A stretch of DNA of 64,000 bases from an uncultured Sphingobacteriaceae bacterium (GTDB lineage: Bacteria; Bacteroidota; Bacteroidia; Sphingobacteriales; Sphingobacteriaceae), in the NCBI GenBank assembly GCA_946480915.1, contig CAMLLO010000017.1, positions 1 to 64,000 on the forward strand. Direction: 5' to 3'. Under the pieces are notes generated by a model. The model ran no database searches, was not told the origin of the DNA, and saw nothing but the letters and a program-made list of their open reading frames with translations. Positions within the stretch are counted from its first letter, which is position 1, and each line of letters starts with the position of its first letter. Of the stretch, positions 1 to 8,068 are shown in pieces. Made by a program: the position numbers and the translations under genes.

Positions 1-578
1 TGCCTCACATTAAAATTCGATGTCCGGTTAGGATCAAGTCCCCTGCCACCGATACTTAATTGTAAACCGGCACCATCATTTTCCCAAATGTTCAGTCCGG
101 CTACTCTCGAATAAACTTGCCTGGCATTATTTGTTGCCAAATTTGCTACGAGTTGATCTGGGATAATAACTTCGGATTTCTTGCCTTCATAAATTCCCAG
201 ATTTTCAACCGCCTTCAGATGTGAAAAGCCGAAATTGTTCCTTTTATCTTTTATCGCTACCTCCGAAAGCATTTTTCCCGAACTTAAATGAAGAACAATG
301 GATACGTCTGCATCCGCAACCGCTACTGAAAAAGTTTCCTTGTTATAACCTATGCAAGCGGTAAGCAGGGTATAATTTCCGGCTGCGCGATTTTCGAAAA
401 CGAACTCCCCTTTATCATTTGTTATCGCTATGCTTTTATTATCATCAAGCAAAACAGTGCATCCAACAACAGCTAAGCTATCAGCGGAGGACAAAACCCT
501 ACCTGATATTCTATATTGGGCAGCTGATGTGAAAGCAATAAAACAAAAAAAAACAGCACTAAAAACCTTTAATTTCAT
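1..578 (-). CDS. TonB-dependent receptor, N-terminal part (runs off the window)
   Basis: I translated this by hand from the ATG at 578; the gene continues beyond base 1. A signal peptide (residues 1-20, ending TSAAQ) is followed by a carboxypeptidase-D-like beta-sandwich of about 80 residues (starting YRISGRVLSSADS, with NDKGEFVF), then the start of a plug domain (VIIPDQLVANLATNNARQ, later LSIGGRGLDPNR). This order is typical of Bacteroidota outer-membrane TonB receptors, and the plug resembles the FecA-like subgroup. The start overlaps the 3' end of the HTTM gene by 20 bases, so the two are probably translationally coupled in one operon with imelysin and DUF4856 genes. Together these suggest an iron or iron-chelate substrate, which is inference. 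The C-terminal barrel is not visible. Confidence 0.85.
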   Translation of the reverse strand, partial: MKLKVFSAVFFCFIAFTSAAQYRISGRVLSSADSLAVVGCTVLLDDNKSIAITNDKGEFVFENRAAGNYTLLTACIGYNKETFSVAVADADVSIVLHLSSGKMLSEVAIKDKRNNFGFSHLKAVENLGIYEGKKSEVIIPDQLVANLATNNARQVYSRVAGLNIWENDGAGLQLSIGGRGLDPNRTSNFNVR

Positions 579-1908
579 CGTTAAGGGGTAATATCCAGGA
601 TTTATGTTTAAAAGACTCTCTTTCTTTTGCTAGATCAGTATCAGGAGAAATAAATACGCGGCCCCTGCGACCGTTTAGCGTAACATAAGAATCAACATAT
701 ACTTGCGGCGAATCAAAGCCTTTTTTTGCATAATGATCGCGCAATAAATGAGCGTATTGCAAGATCATATCAGGTTGCGCTGCCATCATTTTCTCCTGCA
801 AAGGTGTTAAAAAATCGTTGTTGTTTACAATGGTTCGCCTGCCCGATGCATCTTTTACGGTAAACTGAGCATAACCCGCTTTTTCCATTAACATTACCCG
901 CCAGGAAAAACGATAGCCCTCTTCGGTCCAGAATAACTCTCCGGGATATAATAAATAACGAAATGGCATCAAAAGCTGAATGGAAAAGAAGATTACCAAC
1001 CCAGCCAATAGAATATCCTGATTCAGCTTTTTAAAACGGAAAACCTTTTGGGGTACTATAAAATCAGTGCCAGATTTTAACAGAAAGTTGGCTTTACTTA
1101 TTAAGCTTTTATGAAAGTCGTCCGAAAAGAAGATCAAAGCGGTTACGATCATAATGTAAGGAAACATACCTATCGGGAAAAGCATAGCGGTTAACCCATG
1201 AAATAAGATCACTGTAATATATGCGACCAGGCGGGTCTTGCGGGTCCATAGAAACAATCCAATACTAAGATCGTAAATGCAGCCAAACCAACTAAAGAAA
1301 TACGCTATCCATGTATAATTGAAAAGGAACCCAATAACGGGCATATCATTCCGGGCGGGCAGCCATATCTTTAAAGGTAAAGCATGTAAGAGCCAGTCGC
1401 TGTTGATCTTGGCCAAGCCAGCATAGAAATATAAAATGAAAACCAGCAGCCTTAAACTATCAAGGCACCATTTAGGAATCTGGTCGGCCAAAAGATTTCG
1501 GTTCCTTGCCGCATCTACCGAAAAATATCGGTTAGCGGGCAAAAACATCATCAACAGCAGAACCATACTGATAAAATAGTAGTGGTTGAGATAGGTGCTT
1601 TTATCTATCAGTTCGATATAGGTAAAAGACAAAAATAATCCGCTTATGGCTATGCGATAAAATAAGCCAATGCAAACCAGCAAAGCGCAAATGGCACAAA
1701 AAGCAAAAAGAAGATAGGTATTATTTCCAAGAGGTTTTATAAATTCAAAACCATAAAAGGGAAAGTAGTGAGCCGGAGCAATATAAAGGTCGTAAATCCA
1801 GCCTTTACTCCAAAAACGAACGATGCTTAAAAAAAGCATCATCCCCAATATTATTCGAAAAACAGCTAAAGGGGCTGCATGTGTTAATTTCTGAAAATAA
1901 TTATTCAT
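559..1908 (-). CDS. HTTM-domain membrane protein (vitamin K-dependent gamma-carboxylase-like)
   Basis: A 449-residue integral membrane protein. The first 290 residues contain several hydrophobic helices and the pattern of the HTTM family (PLAVFRIILG near residue 14, the DKSTYLNHYYF stretch near 103, and FYAGLAKINSDW near 162), which is related to vertebrate gamma-glutamyl carboxylase. The last 130 residues are soluble (WTEEGYRFSWRVML, then a C-terminal alpha/beta part). Bacteroidota encode such proteins beside imelysins and TonB receptors, but the reaction they catalyse is not established. It starts 19 bases after the imelysin-like gene and its end overlaps the receptor start by 20 bases, so it is an internal gene of a four-gene operon. 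Confidence 0.85.
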   Translation of the reverse strand: MNNYFQKLTHAAPLAVFRIILGMMLFLSIVRFWSKGWIYDLYIAPAHYFPFYGFEFIKPLGNNTYLLFAFCAICALLVCIGLFYRIAISGLFLSFTYIELIDKSTYLNHYYFISMVLLLMMFLPANRYFSVDAARNRNLLADQIPKWCLDSLRLLVFILYFYAGLAKINSDWLLHALPLKIWLPARNDMPVIGFLFNYTWIAYFFSWFGCIYDLSIGLFLWTRKTRLVAYITVILFHGLTAMLFPIGMFPYIMIVTALIFFSDDFHKSLISKANFLLKSGTDFIVPQKVFRFKKLNQDILLAGLVIFFSIQLLMPFRYLLYPGELFWTEEGYRFSWRVMLMEKAGYAQFTVKDASGRRTIVNNNDFLTPLQEKMMAAQPDMILQYAHLLRDHYAKKGFDSPQVYVDSYVTLNGRRGRVFISPDTDLAKERESFKHKSWILPLNDEIKGF

Positions 1909-1927
1909 GAAATTGCTGAATAGCTAT

Positions 1928-3055
1928 TTAGTCGCCATCATTATCAGTGTAGGTGATAGTAATGCTGATTGCCGAAGTCATATCTACTTTTAATAGCTTG
2001 ACGGACTTTTGCATTTCATTATAAACATCAATCATCTGCTGATTATTATTTTGCACTACACTGCTCAGATTTTCTGTTTGAATCGCGTTAAGCTTTAAGG
2101 TAGTTGCATTAAACTGATCCATTATAGCTTGTGGTAAAGCACTTTGACTATTTAGTGCTGTTAAATACGTTTTCAGCGAAGGTCCTTCGACACCCGTTTT
2201 CACACTTTTACCATTAAAGAAGTCTACTGAAGCCTGATGGGCTGTTTTGGCAAGTGTTAACGAAATATCTTTTTTATAAAAAGCTTCAACATTTTGAGGA
2301 GAGACCGTTCCGTTTAACATTACACCCGAAGGAATTCCAAACTTCCCAGACCGGATGGTACGCTCATAATTACGAACATATCCATTCACCATCATAGAAA
2401 TTGAAGAAGATGCGTCGGTACCTGTTTTATTGATGAATGTTTCCTTGTAGGCACCATTCCACTCCGAATGAACCGTTGTGAACACGGAATTCATTTTACT
2501 AACAATACTTTTTAGATAGGCTTTGCGCTTGATTGCATCAGCGTCGGTAGTATAGAAGGATACAATCGTAGCGTCCGTGCCTCCTAACCCGTTAATGAGG
2601 TAATCCAACGCTGGAAAGCCTTGTGCTGTGAAATTCGAAGCAATATCTAAATTGGCTGTTCCTGATGCGATATTCGTGGCAATAGCAGCTTCGTTAGCAG
2701 GATAAATATTAAAATAGGCACGCAGAGCATATCTATCTGCAGAACCAAACTCAAATAATTCAACCTTTTGCCATTCAATATATGCATTAACCCAGGCCGA
2801 TCGTAATTCGACAAGTGAGGCAGTTGTAGGAGTAGTTGTAAAATTATCCGTTTTATTAACCAGCAAATCAAGCTTTGTTTTGAAGTTATTGTATGAAGGG
2901 AGAACGATATTTTCTGCTACGTTTACAAGAACGGCTTGCCTGTCGGCCGCATTTCCGGTTTCCTCTTTACCAGGATCTCCCTTTTTTGAGCATGCAAAAA
3001 ATGTGGCTGCTAACACCAAGGCCAATGCTAATCTTTTTCCTGCAAAACGTATCAT
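1928..3055 (-). CDS. imelysin-like lipoprotein (iron-regulated ICMP family)
   Basis: A 375-residue lipoprotein with a lipobox at residues 19-22 (FFAC, lipid Cys22) followed by a charged linker. The body matches the imelysin / insulin-cleaving membrane protease family of all-helical, iron-linked cell-surface proteins: ENIVLPSYNNF near 48, AYIEWQKVELFEFG near 91, and the conserved G-x-x-x-x-[ED]-Y-L segment at 146-153. In this segment the usual GxHxxE reads GFPALD, so the histidine is a proline and the glutamate an aspartate. Metal or protease activity should not be assumed. It lies between the DUF4856 and HTTM genes and is separated from the former by 77 bases holding a strong hairpin. Confidence 0.88.
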   Translation of the reverse strand: MIRFAGKRLALALVLAATFFACSKKGDPGKEETGNAADRQAVLVNVAENIVLPSYNNFKTKLDLLVNKTDNFTTTPTTASLVELRSAWVNAYIEWQKVELFEFGSADRYALRAYFNIYPANEAAIATNIASGTANLDIASNFTAQGFPALDYLINGLGGTDATIVSFYTTDADAIKRKAYLKSIVSKMNSVFTTVHSEWNGAYKETFINKTGTDASSSISMMVNGYVRNYERTIRSGKFGIPSGVMLNGTVSPQNVEAFYKKDISLTLAKTAHQASVDFFNGKSVKTGVEGPSLKTYLTALNSQSALPQAIMDQFNATTLKLNAIQTENLSSVVQNNNQQMIDVYNEMQKSVKLLKVDMTSAISITITYTDNDGD

Positions 3056-3072
3056 ATTCTTAAATTAAAAAT

Positions 3073-3101
3073 GGATCCGGGAGTATAATTACTCCGGATC
3101 C
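3073..3101 (-). terminator. intercistronic hairpin between DUF4856 and imelysin genes
   Basis: Arms 3073-3085 and 3090-3101 pair over 12 bp (GGATCCGGGAGTA with TACTCCGGATCC, one bulged G) around the loop TAAT. Read on the minus strand the stem is followed by a T-rich stretch (ATTTTTAATTT), so it looks like a partial terminator or attenuator inside the operon. It could set a higher level for the first gene. Confidence 0.55.
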
Positions 3102-3132
3102 GTATGGGTTAACCGTGTGTTTTAAATTTATT

Positions 3133-4287
3133 TTAAAGCTCAAACTTTGCTTTTATGATATCATCAGCAGCAAGAATTTTTGCCGGGGTCAGATTATAAA
3201 AGTTATTCGTTGAACCGATTAATCCTGTTAAAATTGAATCCGAGAAATTCGCATCCGCATTAAAAGCGGTACAAAAACGCAAAGAATAAATAAACCCAAG
3301 ACCTTCGCCAAAAGCGTGTGCCTTTTGTGCTTCTGTTAGGCTCACATCCTTGCATTTTGCAAGATATCCTCTTGCTGCTTTAGCGATAGTTTTTTGCAAA
3401 AACTGCTTGATAAACAACGCTTGTGCATTAATTTCAGCTTTATTGTTATTTACAATTGCTACTCTTCCTTTCAAAAAGGCCGGTAAAATCTTTTTATAAT
3501 CGTCAATATCATCTTGATTGTACTCCCATACATAAGAACCCAAAGCAAATTCGGTAGTTCCCTTTGCAGAAGCAGTTGAGCCAATTAAGTAATTTGGATT
3601 TGGAGTAAGAGTAGCGAAAGCCAGATCCCAGTTATGCTCTAACTGAGTGTAATTTTTTCCTGATACAACAGCGTAGTTTTCCGCATCTAACCCTTCATCT
3701 AAAAGTACATTGCATATTAAGTCTATCTGATACGCTCCGATTAAGCCTTTTTGAATTACTTGTTGAGTTTCAATTCCTTTCGCATCAACAAGAGTTGTAC
3801 CTAACTTACCGGCAACACCTGCAGAAGCTGTGCTGGCGAAAGATTGGCTTATCGCTGCCATCGTGTTAAAGTCTGCAGCTATTTTTGCGCGAACAATTTC
3901 GGCAGTCGAAGCATTCCATGACGAAGCAACGAGGCTACGTAACTGCACCCCGCTTGTATTTAGTGCAGGGTCGGTGAAAGGATTACCTGTATTGCTATAC
4001 ATATTGAATAGCGTTTCGGCTGTGATAATCTGAGTTTTTGATAAACTACAATAGGAATTTATGGCTTTGAAAGCGTTATATGCATTATTTCCTTCAGTAA
4101 ATTCAACTGTTGATTGTGCATTTGCATCAACGAAAATTCCGCTGTATGTGGAGCTATTTGTAATTGCTGAGGCATCTATTGACGCACGTAAAGAAGTTTT
4201 ATCATCCTCTTTTTTACAAGAACTGAAAACCAGGCCCGTAAAAAGCATCAAACCAAGTGTTTTTAAGTGGGTTCTACCTATTATCAT
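3133..4287 (-). CDS. DUF4856-family lipoprotein
   Basis: A 384-residue protein with a lipoprotein signal (LVFSSC, lipid Cys24, then KKEDD). The rest is a helical domain with the features of DUF4856 (FTEGNNAYNAFKAINSYCS near 63, LLDEGLDAEN near 196, YVWEYNQDDIDDYKKILPAFLKGR near 252, GEGLGFIYSLRF near 327). Members of this family occur beside imelysins and TonB receptors in Bacteroidota, but no biochemical role is established. It is the first gene of the operon: a consensus promoter sits about 30 bases upstream of the start, and a metal-regulator-like inverted repeat lies just above that. An iron-related surface role is inferred from position. Confidence 0.8.
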   Translation of the reverse strand: MIIGRTHLKTLGLMLFTGLVFSSCKKEDDKTSLRASIDASAITNSSTYSGIFVDANAQSTVEFTEGNNAYNAFKAINSYCSLSKTQIITAETLFNMYSNTGNPFTDPALNTSGVQLRSLVASSWNASTAEIVRAKIAADFNTMAAISQSFASTASAGVAGKLGTTLVDAKGIETQQVIQKGLIGAYQIDLICNVLLDEGLDAENYAVVSGKNYTQLEHNWDLAFATLTPNPNYLIGSTASAKGTTEFALGSYVWEYNQDDIDDYKKILPAFLKGRVAIVNNNKAEINAQALFIKQFLQKTIAKAARGYLAKCKDVSLTEAQKAHAFGEGLGFIYSLRFCTAFNADANFSDSILTGLIGSTNNFYNLTPAKILAADDIIKAKFEL

Positions 4288-4323
4288 TTACTATCTTTAT
4301 TTATACTAATTCTTAATTGCGAG

Positions 4324-4354
4324 CAAAATTAAATTTTAAACCCATACAATCAAA
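4324..4354 (-). promoter_or_regulatory. promoter of the DUF4856-imelysin-HTTM-TonB receptor operon
   Basis: On the minus strand TTTG (4354-4351) is followed after exactly 19 bases by TAATTTTG (4331-4324), a full match to the Bacteroidota -33/-7 consensus TTTG-N19-TAnnTTTG. Transcription would begin near 4317, about 30 bases before the DUF4856 start codon. Confidence 0.75.
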
Positions 4355-4355
4355 A

Positions 4356-4378
4356 TTATTTAGAAATAATCTAAATAA
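4356..4378. promoter_or_regulatory. 9-5-9 inverted repeat, candidate metal-regulator (Fur-like) operator
   Basis: A perfect inverted repeat, TTATTTAGA - AATAA - TCTAAATAA, one base upstream of the -33 element of the operon promoter. Its A/T-rich arms with an inner AGA/TCT resemble sites bound by Fur- or DtxR-type metal sensors. The downstream genes are of families tied to iron. The regulator's identity is an inference. Confidence 0.55.
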
Positions 4379-4432
4379 AGTTAGACGCTATAGACCGGAG
4401 AATGCTAAAGGGAGACAAATCGGGATAAGGAT

Positions 4433-4461
4433 GTAAAAAAAAGGCGGATTAACCGCCTTTT
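4433..4461 (-). terminator. Rho-independent terminator after the lipocalin-like gene
   Basis: Arms AAAAGGCGG (4439-4447) and CCGCCTTTT (4453-4461) around ATTAA. Read on the minus strand it ends in a run of eight T (down to 4433). It lies 10 bases past the stop codon of the gene ending at 4471. Confidence 0.8.
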
Positions 4462-4470
4462 CAACCAAGA

Positions 4471-4887
4471 TCAAAGTTTTTGAAAGGCCACCACTTCAGT
4501 TTGTCCTTCGCTGTTTACATGCTCAAGCTTAATCAGAGAATAAGACTTTTCGAGGAATGTCCATTGCTCATTAAGTTCTGTCAATGACGTTAACAAAGGA
4601 AAGCTTAAGGTTAATTTATTGAGGCTTTCATCCGCACCAACATTCCAGTTGCCGGAAATTGTAGAACCATTTCTTACGGCGCTTACCGAGCCATTTGTAT
4701 TAAACGTAAATTCATAGCCAGAATAATTGCTTGTTTCCACCGAGCCATTATCGTTGAATAATACAATTTTCCATTTCCCCTGCTGAATAATAGATTTTGT
4801 AGAAGGCGCTTCGTTGTCTTTACTACAAGACGTAAAAGCAAAGAATGATACAACTAATAAAATGTAAGTGTGTTTAATGTACTGCAT
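4471..4887 (-). CDS. small lipocalin-like lipoprotein
   Basis: A 138-residue protein with a lipoprotein signal peptide (SFFAFTSC, lipid Cys21, then SKDNEAPS). The mature part reads as a small beta-barrel: GKWKIVLFNDNGS near 38, YEFTFNTNGSVSA near 58, SGNWNVGADE near 78 and QWTFLEKSY near 107. This is the lipocalin-like pattern common in Bacteroidota lipoproteins of unknown ligand. The gene stands alone, with its own terminator downstream, between the iron operon and the GH39 gene. No specific function can be given. Confidence 0.75.
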   Translation of the reverse strand: MQYIKHTYILLVVSFFAFTSCSKDNEAPSTKSIIQQGKWKIVLFNDNGSVETSNYSGYEFTFNTNGSVSAVRNGSTISGNWNVGADESLNKLTLSFPLLTSLTELNEQWTFLEKSYSLIKLEHVNSEGQTEVVAFQKL

Positions 4888-4989
4888 AATAGTTATCTAA
4901 ATGTTTACACTATAAATGGAAAGACACCAAATTGTTTTAATTAATACAATTTAAATGGAGATGAAATACAGGGGAGTGATATTTCTCCT

Positions 4990-6582
4990 TTAAAGCTTAA
5001 CCAGGTTGAGAAAGAAAACATCATTTTCATGCATTTCCAGTTCTTTTGAAAAAGGAAGCCCATTTTTTATAGTAACGATTTCCTTAGAAATTGGTGCCCC
5101 ATCGTTTTGGATCTTTATCTGCTCTAACTGTTGCTTTGTGAGCTGCGAAGGTTTTCCCATTGCAAGATAGGTTGAATAAGCATCACTACTTCGGTAACCT
5201 ACCTTGTAACCTTCCAACGCGTAAAAGCCCTCAGGCACTTTTTCAATATTGATCTTTAGCTTTCCTTTTGATTTTGACGGTAAATCCTGAATATAATAAA
5301 TCTGGTTGTGAACTGAATCGCCTGGATGCGTGTTCGTGAAATCCCAAACTAAAGCCTGAATATTACCTATGGAATCCTTGCAAATCCAAGAAGAGGTGTC
5401 TTTATTTATTAACTCAATATTTCCCAACCGGTTCATAAACTGGTAGGAATAAAATACAGGCTTGTTGATACCCTGAGTAGTCAACATACCAAAACCTCCA
5501 TGAAAAGGCGTATAGCGAGGTCCCGGCTCCTCAAAAATATCGGTAAAAACCCAGTATGACATGGAGTTGGCTGCATTACCCACCTGCTTAAGCTTCTGCA
5601 GCACATACGACGCCTCGTGATAGCTATCATGAAGAGGATCAACTGGCGTATAGGATGAGCTCCACTCTGTATAGTGCAGTTCGAGGCCAGGCATAGTAGA
5701 ATTGGCAATTTCCTTGCGGGATTGAAGTACCTCGCCACTGACGCTCATCGGATTTTTATCAAGCACTGTGCCTGAGTTACCAAACTCATCAAGAAATCCT
5801 TGCTTTACACCATAGGCATGAGTGCTGATAAAATCGATAGGCACATTATTTTTTTGGCAATAAGCAATTATTTCCGGTTCCCAGGCCGCTCCAGCGGTTC
5901 CGGGCCCACCCACGCGGTAAGCAGAATTGACACTTTTAATGGCTTTAGCACTATAAGAATAGAGTTTGAAATATTCATCTTGAGTCCCTGGCCAGAAACC
6001 ATCCAGGTTAGGTTCGTTCCAAACTTCGAAATACCAGGTCTTCACTTCCTCTGCGCCGTAGCGCTCTGTAAAATGTTCAGTAAGATTTCTTACCAATCCA
6101 GCCCATTTGTTGTAATCTTTAGGCGGGGTTACATTACCGCGCCACCAGAAAATCGTCTTATTTCCACTCGCCAGCCCTCCGGGCATAAAACCGAGCTCAA
6201 CAAAAGGCTTCATTCCAATGCTATGCAAGTAATCAAATAAAACATCGATGTACATATAATTGTACTCAGGGTTTCCCTTATTATCCTCCCTGTAAACGGC
6301 CATATCATCGGTTAAAAGACCATGCATACGGATGTACCTGAAACCGCATTCTTTTCTTACGTACGCAAGTTGCTGCTGCCAATCGGCACGCAGGCCTTCA
6401 TTAGCACGGCCCGCACCCACGCACTCATTAAACATCGTATTTAATTTTCCCGCCGGCTTGCCGAAGTCGACGTTAATTTGCCGTTCTGAAAGTGCTGATT
6501 TATTTCGTTTCGATTTTTGGGCAATCAGCTCTCCAGAGATTGAAGAAAGCAAGATTAGCAATAACAATAGGTTTTTTCTCAT
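4990..6582 (-). CDS. GH39-family glycoside hydrolase (beta-xylosidase-like)
   Basis: A 530-residue secreted protein; the signal peptide ends near residue 21 (GELIAQ). The TIM barrel (about 35-420) carries the GH39 signatures: FRYIRMHGLL near 81, the acid/base Glu190 in VWNEPN, and the likely nucleophile Glu306 in LHYTEWSSS, then FHGGFGMLTTQGINKP near 364. A C-terminal beta domain follows. Characterised GH39 members are beta-xylosidases and alpha-L-iduronidases; the bacterial clade and barrel layout favour beta-xylosidase. It stands alone, 15 kb from the xyloglucan locus, so a shared pathway is possible but not shown. The spacer upstream is filled with palindromes. Confidence 0.85.
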   Translation of the reverse strand: MRKNLLLLLILLSSISGELIAQKSKRNKSALSERQINVDFGKPAGKLNTMFNECVGAGRANEGLRADWQQQLAYVRKECGFRYIRMHGLLTDDMAVYREDNKGNPEYNYMYIDVLFDYLHSIGMKPFVELGFMPGGLASGNKTIFWWRGNVTPPKDYNKWAGLVRNLTEHFTERYGAEEVKTWYFEVWNEPNLDGFWPGTQDEYFKLYSYSAKAIKSVNSAYRVGGPGTAGAAWEPEIIAYCQKNNVPIDFISTHAYGVKQGFLDEFGNSGTVLDKNPMSVSGEVLQSRKEIANSTMPGLELHYTEWSSSYTPVDPLHDSYHEASYVLQKLKQVGNAANSMSYWVFTDIFEEPGPRYTPFHGGFGMLTTQGINKPVFYSYQFMNRLGNIELINKDTSSWICKDSIGNIQALVWDFTNTHPGDSVHNQIYYIQDLPSKSKGKLKINIEKVPEGFYALEGYKVGYRSSDAYSTYLAMGKPSQLTKQQLEQIKIQNDGAPISKEIVTIKNGLPFSKELEMHENDVFFLNLVKL

Positions 6583-6607
6583 TGCGTGATAGTATGTATT
6601 TTATTTT

Positions 6608-6732
6608 AGGCCGACGCCCCCGTCGGGCCCTTGCTTACTATTCATACGTTATGTTAATTATCCTAATCGTCAAGCAGGAGCCTGCTTTAAACTGATGATC
6701 AATAACATAACGCCGGGGCTCCCGTTGGCTTT
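6608..6732. repeat. REP-like cluster of nested palindromes
   Basis: About 125 bases with three hairpins and an enclosing inverted repeat: CCGACG-CCCC-CGTCGG (6611-6626), AAGCAGG-AG-CCTGCTT (from about 6671), and an imperfect GC-rich one (GCCGGGG...CCCGTTGGC, from about 6711). The AT-rich arms CGTTATGTTAAT (from 6647) and AATAACATAACG (6701-6712) flank the central hairpin. GC content is far above the surroundings. This looks like a repetitive extragenic palindromic element. No second full copy is in the window. It lies directly upstream of the GH39 gene. Confidence 0.6.
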
Positions 6733-6816
6733 TAAATTGAATATATCCTTATTTGTTTAGACATACGTCATGAAGATGAAAATTATTTATGCTGTCCGTA
6801 AATTTCATAATACATT

Positions 6817-6936
6817 TTAATCCCATTTGACATCAGAATAGCCATATTGGACTAAAGCATCATTTACGTTCCTCCCAATTGTTTGTTCTTTGTTTTGCTC
6901 CGATTGGTTTTTTTGAGTACAAAATGATAATATCAA
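6817..6936 (-). CDS. possible small lipoprotein or gene remnant (no ATG start)
   Basis: A reading frame open from about 6970 down to a TAA at 6817-6819 encodes a lipoprotein-like signal (KKGAHICYLSALILSFC) followed by a hydrophilic tail (TQKNQSEQNKEQTIGR, ending SDVKWD). There is no ATG or GTG in frame. The only usual alternative is TTG at 6936, which would start inside the hydrophobic stretch, so the gene may be a remnant whose start has been lost. The remaining spacer (6733-6979) shows no other feature. The call rests only on the lipobox-like pattern and the plausible codon use. Confidence 0.3.
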   Translation of the reverse strand: MILSFCTQKNQSEQNKEQTIGRNVNDALVQYGYSDVKWD

Positions 6937-6979
6937 TGCCGATAAATAGCATATATGTGCGCCTTTTTTATTTTAAAAA

Positions 6980-7471
6980 TCACTTTAGTTCCAATAGCAG
7001 ATTAAGCTTATTAAGCATCTTGATCCAGCTTTGATAGGCGCCCGTTTTTTTAGCTTTTTCTTCCGACACAGTCTGATGAATCGTAACTTTGGTTTGCTGT
7101 CCGATCGACTCAAAAGTGACAGTTGTGATTTGGGTTTCGGGCCAGTCTGAAGTTTTACCGGCCTCAACCGAACTTACGGAATTACCAGCTTCGTCCGACA
7201 TCACCATAGTGAAAACTAATTTTTGATCCTGGATCACTTCCAGGTAAGTCCCTTTAACCCAACATTCTCCATGCACGGGGTCATGAATGCAAGAATGAAA
7301 ATTACCGCCTTGAGCGATATCAATAGTTTTAAATTCAATTGTACATCCATCAGGTGCATACCAATGCTTTAGTTGTTCTGGATTTGTCCAGGCACCGAAT
7401 ACAACATCCCTTGGAGCATCGAATAAATGGGTGATTAAGAGCTCTTTTTTGTCTACATTCATAACTGTCAT
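6980..7471 (-). CDS. SRPBCC / AHSA1-like START-fold protein
   Basis: A 163-residue protein of the activator-of-Hsp90-ATPase-homologue (AHSA1)/SRPBCC family: the opening THLFDAPRDVVFGAWTNPEQ, HWYAPDGCTIEF near 36, GECWVKGTYLEV near 70, and the closing SWIKMLNKLNLLLE helix. These form a helix-grip pocket for a hydrophobic ligand that is unknown here. It overlaps the upstream ArsR-type regulator by 4 bases (ATGA), a common pairing in which both genes are co-expressed. Sequence gives no indication of the ligand. Confidence 0.85.
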   Translation of the reverse strand: MTVMNVDKKELLITHLFDAPRDVVFGAWTNPEQLKHWYAPDGCTIEFKTIDIAQGGNFHSCIHDPVHGECWVKGTYLEVIQDQKLVFTMVMSDEAGNSVSSVEAGKTSDWPETQITTVTFESIGQQTKVTIHQTVSEEKAKKTGAYQSWIKMLNKLNLLLELK

Positions 7472-7785
7472 TTTTCTGTTTCCTTAAGAAATTTATCTAA
7501 CTTTTCAAATCGCTGGTTCCATAACTTCCGCGACTCAGTTACCCAATTGGTCACCTCACTTAATGAACCAAGTTGTGCTTCGCAAATCTGTTCCCGTCCT
7601 TTTTGGCTCATTGAGATGATGCCACACTCGTTAAGGATCTTGATGTGTTTGGCAATCGCCTGTTTACTCATACCAAAATCTTCACCAATCTGGGTTATGT
7701 TAAGCGGTCCCTGGGCCAATTTATTAATGATCATCCTCCGCGTAGGGTCGGCAATAGCCTGAAATACATCTCTTCTTTCAATCAT
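7468..7785 (-). CDS. ArsR-family winged-helix repressor
   Basis: A 105-residue regulator: RRDVFQAIADPTRRMIINKL (about 4-23), the helix-turn-helix LNITQIGEDFGMSKQAIAKH (28-47), and the wing ISMSQKGREQICEAQ (56-70), then a C-terminal helix with a Trp-rich end. This is the SmtB/ArsR subfamily without metal-binding cysteines, typically paired with an SRPBCC gene, as here. Two near-palindromic sites overlap its promoter, which indicates negative autoregulation of the pair. The inducing signal is unknown. Confidence 0.9.
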   Translation of the reverse strand: MIERRDVFQAIADPTRRMIINKLAQGPLNITQIGEDFGMSKQAIAKHIKILNECGIISMSQKGREQICEAQLGSLSEVTNWVTESRKLWNQRFEKLDKFLKETEK

Positions 7786-7789
7786 AATA

Positions 7790-7835
7790 CAACCAAATGG
7801 TTGTCAAATATAAAAACAACCATTTGGTTGTCAAA
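7790..7835 (-). promoter_or_regulatory. promoter with two operators for the ArsR-SRPBCC pair
   Basis: On the minus strand TTTG (7835-7832), exactly 19 bases, then TATATTTG (7812-7805): a full -33/-7 match. CAACCATTTGGTTG (7817-7830) fills the spacer between the two boxes. CAACCAAATGGTTG (7790-7803) covers the expected start site. Each has 6-bp arms (CAACCA/TGGTTG) around AA or TT, and their centres are 27 bp apart. A repressor on either site would block RNA polymerase, so ArsR autoregulation is the obvious reading. Confidence 0.75.
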
Positions 7836-8068
7836 ATATTTTCCTTAAAAAGTTTGTCGGGGGATCAAGGATCTGACTCAGAAGTTGTGGATGTCCTCGA
7901 TTTTTTTCCTGTGGTCGCTTGAAATGGTTAATTAGATGTAAGGAGCTAAAAAAGCTCAGATGATCAGCCTATATCACATCTGCCTTTGCGCAACAGCCAA
8001 TTGGCCCTGGTGAATTTCAATTTGTCAGGACACCGCGTAGAATTCGGATCTGACCCAAAAGTTGTGGA

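Noticed and set aside
5800..6240. 146-residue plus-strand frame inside the GH39 gene
   Set aside because: It is antisense to a well-supported GH39 barrel with both catalytic glutamates and has no family features.
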